Shown in pieces: positions 6,665-11,849 of a DNA stretch of 11,849 nucleotides. Where the stretch lies: the NCBI GenBank assembly GCA_020047725.1, contig JAIFNM010000148.1, positions 1 through 11,849 on the forward strand. The letters run 5' to 3'. The notes below the pieces were generated by a model, which saw only the letters and a program-made list of their open reading frames with translations, did no database searches and was not told the origin of the DNA. A program made the position numbers and the translations under genes. The number at the start of each line of letters is the position of its first letter. Positions within the stretch are counted from its first letter, which is position 1. Source of the stretch: Betaproteobacteria bacterium (GTDB lineage: Bacteria; Pseudomonadota; Gammaproteobacteria; Burkholderiales; Rhodocyclaceae).

Positions 6665-6692
6665 TCCGTCTCTTTGGAATGATGGAGACGGA
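6665..6692. repeat. Inverted repeat in the hydrolase/lipoprotein divergent region
   Basis: TCCGTCTC (6665-6672) and GAGACGGA (6685-6692) are perfect 8-base arms around a 12-base loop. No T-run follows on either strand, so an operator or leader hairpin is more likely than a terminator. A TATCAT -10-like hexamer on the minus strand (6705-6700) ends eight bases before it, which would place the repeat at the start of the hydrolase transcript. No good -35 accompanies it. Confidence 0.4.
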
Positions 6693-6784
6693 TTGACTCA
6701 TGATAGTTCCTTTGTCCAGCATGGTCGGGGAATACTGGCGATTATGTGAAAATAGGTTCCGGTTCCTGAAACAAGGTGATTGAT

Positions 6785-7351
6785 ATGTTGAAAGTCTCCC
6801 GGCTTTTTATGTGCTTGGCGCTTGCCGTCAGCGCTTTGCTTCTTTCTGCCTGTGTCGGGTACGGCGGAAGCCAGTTACTGGCAGGGACGTCTACCTTGCC
6901 GGAGATCATGGCGTCCATGGGCGAGCCCGCGATGCGCTGGAAAGACGAGGACGGGCGTGAGCAATTGGCCTATCCGCGCGGGCCGCAGGGAACACAAACC
7001 TTCATGGTGTATGTCGGCGCGGATGGGCGGTTGGAGCGTATCGAGAGCGTGCTGGATGCCGCGCATTTTGTGCGAATCAAGCCCGGTATCGATCAGGCCT
7101 CCGTGTTGCGCGTTCTTGGCCCGCCACCGCCGCAATTGACGGCTTATTTCGAGCGTCGCGATGAACTCGTCTGGGAGTGGCGCTTCTGCGATGCATCGAA
7201 CCAGCTGGCATTTTTTGACGTGCTGTTTGATGCCACAACCGGGATCGTACGTTCGACCTACCAGCGCCCTGACTACGGTAGTCCGTTCGATCTGCCGGAC
7301 CCCTTCGGGCACAGGACGGCGCGAGGCCGGATGAGCTTCTGCGCGCGCTGA
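6785..7351 (+). CDS. Lipoprotein with SmpA/BamE-like repeat character
   Basis: The protein has 188 residues. The ATG at 6785 is preferred because AAGGTG (6773-6778) lies six bases before it; a GTG at 6776 is part of that site. Residues 1-22 are a lipoprotein signal with lipobox LSAC, so Cys23 should be lipidated. The next residue is Val rather than Asp, which favours outer-membrane sorting. The mature part carries two BamE/SmpA-like segments: TLPEIMASMGEPAMRWKDED with LAYPRGPQGTQTFMVY, and RIKPGIDQASVLRVLGPP with VWEWRF. Each matches the pattern of a helix, a G-P turn and an aromatic strand. Such proteins often act in envelope assembly, but a role is not shown. Its stop is seven bases from the stop of the convergent kinase gene. 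Confidence 0.8.
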   Translation: MLKVSRLFMCLALAVSALLLSACVGYGGSQLLAGTSTLPEIMASMGEPAMRWKDEDGREQLAYPRGPQGTQTFMVYVGADGRLERIESVLDAAHFVRIKPGIDQASVLRVLGPPPPQLTAYFERRDELVWEWRFCDASNQLAFFDVLFDATTGIVRSTYQRPDYGSPFDLPDPFGHRTARGRMSFCAR

Positions 7352-7373
7352 CGGCGAGCTAAGGGGACGTCAG
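7348..7373. terminator. Short hairpin at the convergent lipoprotein/kinase junction
   Basis: CTGACG (7348-7353) and CGTCAG (7368-7373) can pair and span both stop codons. An imperfect GC-rich extension exists outside. There is no T-run on either strand, so intrinsic termination is doubtful. It may only protect 3' ends or slow RNA polymerase in both directions. Confidence 0.25.
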
Positions 7374-8645
7374 TCGCGTGTTGGCCAGTAGCAGTCGGCT
7401 GGACAGGACTTCAAGGAATGCCTGATAGAAATGCATGCGACAGGCTTCCGACGCGTGTTGCAGCGCCTCGCCTTTGACGGTCACGATCTTGGACGCCGTC
7501 AGGGCGACGACATCTGCGCTCCGGGTTTGCGCCCCTTTGCTGATGACAGCCATTTCGCCGAAGCATTCACCGCTGGTCAGCAGGTTGAGAATTCTCCCGT
7601 TCTTGGTGACCTTGAGTTCGCCTTCGGCGACAAAGCAGAAATAGTCGCCGCTTGTTCCTTCACGGATGACGCTCTCTTCGGGCAAAACACTCCTCCAGCT
7701 TGAGAAGCGCAGGACTTCCCAGAGCTCGATATCGGAGAAGTCGGCAAAAAACGGCAGTTCGCGTAGCGTGTTGAATTTTTCGGATTCCGAGAAATCCCGT
7801 TTCGGTGCTTTCAGTTGCTTGTTGCGGAAGGCTTGTGCCAGGTCGTGCGCGAATTCTTCCCAGGTCTGGTAGCGATCCTCGGTTCGTTTGCTCATGGCGC
7901 GCGCCACGATGGTATCGAGCACCACCGGGATTTTCTTGCGCAGCACCGAAGGCGGTGTCGGTTCGGTGTTGATGATCTGGAATACGATGTTGTAGCTGGT
8001 GCTTGCCTGGAAAGGGAGCTGCCCGGTCAGCAACTGATACATCACGACGCCGAGCGAATAAATATCCGTCTGGTGGTCAAGCGGCAGTTCCTGAACCTGT
8101 TGCGGCGACATGTAGGCGGGTGAGCCAATCCCCGTAACCTGTGTGCGATCAGGAGAGTCGATGAGCGCCGCGCCGAAATCGGAAATCTTGATTTCACCCG
8201 AATTCGGATTGGTCCCGGCAAAAAGGATGTTGGCTGGTTTGATGTCGCGATGCGTGATACCGATGCGGTTGGCAAAATCAAGCGCCCTGGTGCATTTGAA
8301 GATGATTTCGACAACACGCTCGATTGGCAGCAATTTGGCTGGCGTGCAGTAATCCTCAAGTGTTCCGCCTTCCACGTACTCCATGACGATGTAGCACAGA
8401 CCTTCGGCGACAACGGCATCGAAAATCTGCACGATATGCGGGTGCGCGAGTTTGCCGACCAGCGAGGCCTCGTTGAGGAACAGATAGGTATAGAGCTTGC
8501 CGCGTTCCGGGTCTTTCAGGATCTCCGGAAAGGCGACCTTGATCGCCACCTCTCGCTGGGCAAAGGGATCGTTGCCGAGATAGACGGTCGCGGTTGCCCC
8601 TCGGCCGATCTCGCGAACAAGTTCGTACTTGCCAATCCTGTCCAT
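7359..8645 (-). CDS. Soluble Ser/Thr protein kinase with C-terminal cyclic-nucleotide-binding domain
   Basis: The protein has 428 residues. The Hanks-type kinase domain (about 7-275) has glycine loop GRGATATV (14-21), Lys36 in AIK, Glu59 in the C-helix, catalytic HRDIKPAN (132-139, Asp134) and DFG (156-158). The APE motif is replaced by SPQ in GSPAYMSPQQ, common in bacterial kinases. All residues needed for phosphotransfer are present. The C-terminal part (about 290-420) is a cNMP-binding/CRP-type sensor: a helical lead (LPFFADFSDIELWEVL), SGDYFCFVAEGELKV, and the phosphate-binding cassette FGEMA...TRSA with Glu364 and Arg375. There is no membrane segment or PASTA repeat. The plausible model is ligand-controlled phosphorylation in the cytoplasm. 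Substrates are unknown. It starts 14 bases after argH, so it is probably co-transcribed. No good Shine-Dalgarno is visible. Confidence 0.93.
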   Translation of the reverse strand: MDRIGKYELVREIGRGATATVYLGNDPFAQREVAIKVAFPEILKDPERGKLYTYLFLNEASLVGKLAHPHIVQIFDAVVAEGLCYIVMEYVEGGTLEDYCTPAKLLPIERVVEIIFKCTRALDFANRIGITHRDIKPANILFAGTNPNSGEIKISDFGAALIDSPDRTQVTGIGSPAYMSPQQVQELPLDHQTDIYSLGVVMYQLLTGQLPFQASTSYNIVFQIINTEPTPPSVLRKKIPVVLDTIVARAMSKRTEDRYQTWEEFAHDLAQAFRNKQLKAPKRDFSESEKFNTLRELPFFADFSDIELWEVLRFSSWRSVLPEESVIREGTSGDYFCFVAEGELKVTKNGRILNLLTSGECFGEMAVISKGAQTRSADVVALTASKIVTVKGEALQHASEACRMHFYQAFLEVLSSRLLLANTRLTSP

Positions 8646-8659
8646 GTCCGGTGCGTGCC

Positions 8660-10057
8660 TTACAGGCGAGCGCGGGCGCGAACTATCGCTGCGCGAACCT
8701 GATCGGGCGCCGTGCCTCCGATGTGATTGCGCGATGCCAGCGATCCTTCGACGGTAAGCACGGTGAAAATATCTTCGCCAACCAGTGACGAGAACTGTTG
8801 CAGTTCGTCCAGCGAGAGTTGCGGCAGGTCGACGCCGAGTTCCTCTGCGCGGCGAACTGCCAGGCCGACCGCTTCATGCGCATCGCGAAAGGGCAGACCC
8901 TTGCGCGTCAGGTAATCGGCCAGATCGGTGGCCGTGGCAAAACCTTGGCGCAGCGCGTCGCGCATGTTGTCCGGGCGGGCAGTAATGCCGGAAATCATTT
9001 CGGCGTAGATGCGCAGGGTGTCGGTGACTGTATCGACTGCGTCGAACAGGGGTTCCTTGTCTTCCTGGTTATCCTTGTTGTAGGCCAGCGGTTGGCCCTT
9101 CATCAGCGTCAGCAGCGAAGTCAGGTGGCCGTAAACACGCCCGGTCTTGCCGCGCGCCAGCTCGGGAACGTCCGGATTCTTCTTCTGCGGCATGATCGAG
9201 CTGCCGGTGCAGAAACGGTCAGCGATCTTGACGAAGCCGAATCGCGGGTTCATCCACAGCACCAGTTCTTCCGACATGCGCGAGAAGTGCATCATCAGCA
9301 GGGCGCTGGCGGCGCAGAATTCGATGGCGAAATCGCGGTCGGAAACGGCGTCGAGCGAGTTTTCGCAGACGCCGTCAAAACCGAGTTCGGCAGCGACAAA
9401 TTCGCGGTCGATCGGGTAGGTCGTTCCGGCCAGCGCGGCGGCGCCAAGTGGCAGGCGGTTGGTCCGCTTGCGCACGTCGGCAAAGCGCTCGGCATCGCGT
9501 CGTGTCATTTCGAACCAGGCCATCAGATGATGGCCGAAAGTGATCGGCTGCGCGACCTGCAAGTGCGTGAAGCCGGGCATCGGCGTTGCCGCTTCACGTT
9601 CAGCGAGGTCGAGCAGGTTGCTCTGGAACTGGCCGAGCAGAACGAGAATGTCGTCGATCGAATCACGCAGATAGAGGCGGATATCGGTCGCTACCTGGTC
9701 ATTGCGCGAACGTCCAGTGTGCAGGCGTTTGCCGGCGTCGCCGACGAGCGTGGTCAGGCGTTTTTCAATGTTCAGATGAACGTCTTCGAGATCGAGCGAC
9801 CACTCAAAGCTGCCGGCTTCAATTTCGCCGACGATCTGTGCCATGCCGCGCTGGATATCGGCCAGATCCTCAGCCGAAATGATGCTCTGTTTGGCCAGCA
9901 TTCTGGCGTGGGCGAGCGAGCCGCGAATGTCCTGGCGCCACATGCGCTTGTCAAAATCGACCGAAGCCGTGTAACGTTTGACAAGATCGGACATTGGCTC
10001 GGAAAAACGGCCGGCCCAGGTGTATTGGGAAGGTGAGGAAGAAGGCGATTGGCTCAT
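8660..10057 (-). CDS. argH: Argininosuccinate lyase
   Basis: ArgH cleaves argininosuccinate to arginine and fumarate, the last step of arginine synthesis, as a cytosolic homotetramer. The protein has 465 residues, the normal length. WAGRFSEP (14-21) is near the N-terminus, as expected. HTGRSRNDQVATD is at 113-125, and TPMPGFTHLQVAQP at 158-171 carries the catalytic His165. The fumarase/lyase superfamily signature GSSIMPQKKNP at 285-295 holds the catalytic serine loop. The ATG at 10057 has no visible Shine-Dalgarno, and a candidate promoter lies so close that the leader may be only a few bases. The gene is divergent from the AlgZ-type kinase and is followed by the Ser/Thr kinase on the same strand. 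Confidence 0.97.
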   Translation of the reverse strand: MSQSPSSSPSQYTWAGRFSEPMSDLVKRYTASVDFDKRMWRQDIRGSLAHARMLAKQSIISAEDLADIQRGMAQIVGEIEAGSFEWSLDLEDVHLNIEKRLTTLVGDAGKRLHTGRSRNDQVATDIRLYLRDSIDDILVLLGQFQSNLLDLAEREAATPMPGFTHLQVAQPITFGHHLMAWFEMTRRDAERFADVRKRTNRLPLGAAALAGTTYPIDREFVAAELGFDGVCENSLDAVSDRDFAIEFCAASALLMMHFSRMSEELVLWMNPRFGFVKIADRFCTGSSIMPQKKNPDVPELARGKTGRVYGHLTSLLTLMKGQPLAYNKDNQEDKEPLFDAVDTVTDTLRIYAEMISGITARPDNMRDALRQGFATATDLADYLTRKGLPFRDAHEAVGLAVRRAEELGVDLPQLSLDELQQFSSLVGEDIFTVLTVEGSLASRNHIGGTAPDQVRAAIVRARARL

Positions 10058-10069
10058 GATGGACGGAAG

Positions 10070-10097
10070 TTGATAGGCTAGAATGACCAGATGTCAA
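10070..10097 (-). promoter_or_regulatory. Candidate argH promoter overlapping the histidine-kinase start
   Basis: On the minus strand a perfect TTGACA (10097-10092) is 16 bases from TATCAA (10075-10070). The -35 lies inside codons 1-3 of the divergent kinase gene. The predicted start near 10063 leaves a leader of about six bases before the argH ATG. Confidence 0.5.
10079..10084 (+). promoter_or_regulatory. Candidate -10 for a leaderless algZ-type transcript
   Basis: TAGAAT matches TATAAT at five of six positions and ends six bases before the ATG at 10091, so transcription would start at or next to that A. There is no Shine-Dalgarno in between and no good -35. Confidence 0.35.
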
Positions 10098-11125
10098 GTA
10101 TAAGGCAAAACCAGGCGGGGCAGCCGCTCCCGGACTTTCGCAATTTCGGCGTCATGCTGCGCATTCTGCTCGGCGTGAACCTGCTTGCCCTGGCCGGAGC
10201 ACTGGTGCAGAGCGCAGGAATTCTCGATTGCCTGCGGCGCTATGTTGACATGGCAGCGTGGGTGCAGCCCTTGCTGCTGTTCAATCTCTCGCTGTTGGCT
10301 TTGGTCGGGACGGTTCTGCGGCGTATGCCGGCCTTGATCGCGCAGGCGGTCGTGGTGGTGCTAGCCGCCGCTTCCTCAGCGCTGTTGCTCGATTTCTGGC
10401 GTTTCATGGCGGTGGATGAGGGTGGCTGGCAGCGCGTATTGCGTGCGGCGCTTCTGGGCGGACTGGTGGCCTGGACGATGCTTTTCTATTTTTCGTTGCG
10501 TGTCAAAGCCTTTTCGCCAGCGCTGGCCGAGGCGCGTTTTCAGGCGTTGACGGCACGTATCCGCCCGCATTTTCTGTTCAACAGCCTGAACGCCGTTTTG
10601 TCCCTGATCCGGGCGGAACCTAGGCGCGCCGAGACTGCGCTGGAGGAACTGGCCGATCTCTTCCGCGCGCTGATGCGCGATCATCGTGACTTATTGCCGC
10701 TGGCCGAAGAAATTGCCCTGTGCCGACAATACCTCAATCTGGAAAAACTGCGCCTTGGCGAGCGGCTCAACGTCGAATGGGACATCGCCGATATGCCGAC
10801 CGATCTCAAGGTGCCGCCGCTGATGTTGCAGCCCTTGCTGGAAAACGCGGTGTATCACGGCATTGAACCCTCGGACGAGAACGGTATCGTTCGTATCCGC
10901 TTTTGCCGGGTGGGTGAAGAACTGCATATTGACCTCTCCAATCCCTGCCCGCGCAACGACAGTGCGCAGGGTGGGAACCGCATGGCGCTGGCCAATATCC
11001 GCGAGCGACTGACACTGTACTACGACCTCGAAGCGCGCCTGGAAACGAAGGAGGTCAAACAAGACAACGGTTTGCGTGAGTACCATGTTCATATCGTTTT
11101 GCCCTGCCGGAGCAAGGAGCCGTGA
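10091..11125 (+). CDS. algZ: AlgZ/LytS-type sensor histidine kinase
   Basis: The protein has 344 residues. Four hydrophobic segments form the N-terminal membrane part (about 21-43, 55-76, 80-102 and 117-137), with little periplasmic sequence. The cytosolic part starts with the His_kinase domain: phospho-acceptor His160 in RPHFLFNSLNAVLSLIR, a conserved helix (LADLFRALMRDHRDLLPLAEE) and the ATP-binding N-box LENAVYHGIEP (250-260). A reduced G-box, GGNRMALANIRERL, lacks the classical DxGxG, as in the AlgZ/FimS group. It should phosphorylate the response regulator encoded next, which it overlaps by GTGA. In Pseudomonas, AlgZ-AlgR controls twitching pili, alginate and virulence. The symbol is by family and synteny; the regulon here is unknown. 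It is divergent from argH over 33 bases. Confidence 0.88.
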   Translation: MSSIRQNQAGQPLPDFRNFGVMLRILLGVNLLALAGALVQSAGILDCLRRYVDMAAWVQPLLLFNLSLLALVGTVLRRMPALIAQAVVVVLAAASSALLLDFWRFMAVDEGGWQRVLRAALLGGLVAWTMLFYFSLRVKAFSPALAEARFQALTARIRPHFLFNSLNAVLSLIRAEPRRAETALEELADLFRALMRDHRDLLPLAEEIALCRQYLNLEKLRLGERLNVEWDIADMPTDLKVPPLMLQPLLENAVYHGIEPSDENGIVRIRFCRVGEELHIDLSNPCPRNDSAQGGNRMALANIRERLTLYYDLEARLETKEVKQDNGLREYHVHIVLPCRSKEP

Positions 11126-11849
11126 CGACACTGTCCGTGATGATTGTTGACGACGAAGCCCCCGCCCGTGCGCGCTTGCGCGACCTTCTTTCTGACGTGG
11201 CCGACGAGGTGCCGAATGCGGTGCTGACCGAAGCTGCCAATGGTTTGCTGGCGCTGGACGCCATTGCTGTACATCCCGTTGATGTGGTGCTGGTTGATAT
11301 CCGCATGCCGAAAATGGACGGCATTGAATTGGCGCGACACCTCGCCCAGCTTGAGCATCCACCTGCCGTCATTTTTGTTACGGCCTTTGACGGTTATGCC
11401 GTGCAGGCGTTCGAGCTTAACGCCATCGACTATCTGGTCAAACCGGTACGCGCACAGCGGCTTGCCGCCGCCCTGCAAAAAATCAGGCAGAGCCGGCCAG
11501 TGCCTCCGCAGGTGCTTGCCCAGTTGCAGCAGGGCGCGCGCACGCATTTGTCTTGTCACGAACGCGGCCGGTTGCTGCTGATCCCACTTCAGGAAATTCT
11601 CTACCTCAAGGCCGATCTCAAATACGTGACGGCACGCACCGCCAGCCGCGAATATCTGCTCGACGAATCACTGACGCATCTGGAGGTGGAATTCTCCGAG
11701 CGCTTCATCCGTCTGCATCGCAGCGCGCTGGTCGCCAAGGAAGCCATCGCCGGCTTCGAGAAATGCCTGGACGAAAATACCGAAACACAGTGGCAAGCGT
11801 TGTTGCGCGGCATTCCAGAAAGACTCCCGGTCAGCCGCAGGCAATGGCC
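11122..11849 (+). CDS. algR: AlgR-type LytTR response regulator (partial, 3' end off the window)
   Basis: The frame is open from the GTG at 11122 to the right edge, 242 complete codons. The receiver domain (about 4-122) has the acidic pair Asp10-Asp11, phospho-acceptor Asp59 in LVDIRMPKMDG, Thr87 in FVTA and Lys107 in YLVKP. After a short linker, the LytTR DNA-binding domain starts near residue 145 (RLLLIPLQEILYLKADLKYV, ending FIRLHRSALV). This fold binds direct repeats in target promoters. The GTG overlaps the kinase stop as GTGA, implying coupling. AAGGAG at 11114-11119 is only two bases from it, which is tight; an ATG at 11140 is possible but would cut the first strand. At most a few residues are missing. 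It is named by family and by the argH-algZ-algR order. Confidence 0.9.
   Translation, partial: MTTLSVMIVDDEAPARARLRDLLSDVADEVPNAVLTEAANGLLALDAIAVHPVDVVLVDIRMPKMDGIELARHLAQLEHPPAVIFVTAFDGYAVQAFELNAIDYLVKPVRAQRLAAALQKIRQSRPVPPQVLAQLQQGARTHLSCHERGRLLLIPLQEILYLKADLKYVTARTASREYLLDESLTHLEVEFSERFIRLHRSALVAKEAIAGFEKCLDENTETQWQALLRGIPERLPVSRRQW

Noticed and set aside
8798..10036. Long plus-strand open frame of 412 codons opposite argH
   Set aside because: It is antisense to a complete, motif-bearing argH. Its protein is rich in Gln, Arg, His and Gly with no domain, and long opposite frames are common in GC-rich genes.

Overview
The window looks like a chromosomal stretch from a betaproteobacterium, most plausibly Rhodocyclales-like. 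This rests on moderate to high GC, the hemA-prfA-prmC-grxD order and protein sequences, and argH divergent from an AlgZ/AlgR pair. The taxon is an inference from gene content and order; nothing could be searched. Most of the window is housekeeping. I see no insertion sequence, integrase, CRISPR array, tRNA or rRNA.

Left accessory part (1-2000). A carbohydrate ABC permease of the AglG/MalG type runs off the left edge on the minus strand. Upstream of it on the same strand are a small unrecognised protein and a small glycine-rich two-helix membrane protein. A 515-base stretch without a convincing gene follows, then a 124-residue plus-strand protein of unknown function.

Core plus-strand cluster (2093-5740). 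An extended -10 element precedes hemA (glutamyl-tRNA reductase). It is followed at tight spacing by prfA (release factor 1) and prmC (the methyltransferase that modifies release factors), the last two overlapping by ATGA. grxD (monothiol CGFS glutaredoxin) comes next with its own candidate promoter, and a small hairpin with a T-rich tail at its stop codon may end transcription. The theme is tetrapyrrole entry, translation termination and Fe-S supply.

Middle (5665-7358). A membrane-anchored alpha/beta hydrolase on the minus strand overlaps the 3' end of grxD tail to tail. It diverges from a plus-strand outer-membrane-type lipoprotein with an SmpA/BamE-like look.

Right part (7359-11849). On the minus strand, argH (argininosuccinate lyase) is followed 14 bases later by a soluble Ser/Thr protein kinase with a C-terminal cyclic-nucleotide-binding domain. 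Divergent from argH across only 33 bases is an AlgZ/LytS-type histidine kinase. It overlaps by GTGA an AlgR-type LytTR response regulator that runs off the right edge. The argH | algZ-algR order matches Pseudomonas, where hemC follows algR, so the next gene to the right is predicted to be hemC.

The most interesting points are the kinase-cNMP sensor fusion coupled to argH, the compressed argH/algZ promoter region with predicted near-leaderless transcripts on both sides, the hairpin at the start of the predicted hemA leader, and the sugar permease whose usual upstream partner gene is absent. I do not see a clear, wholly new multi-gene system.
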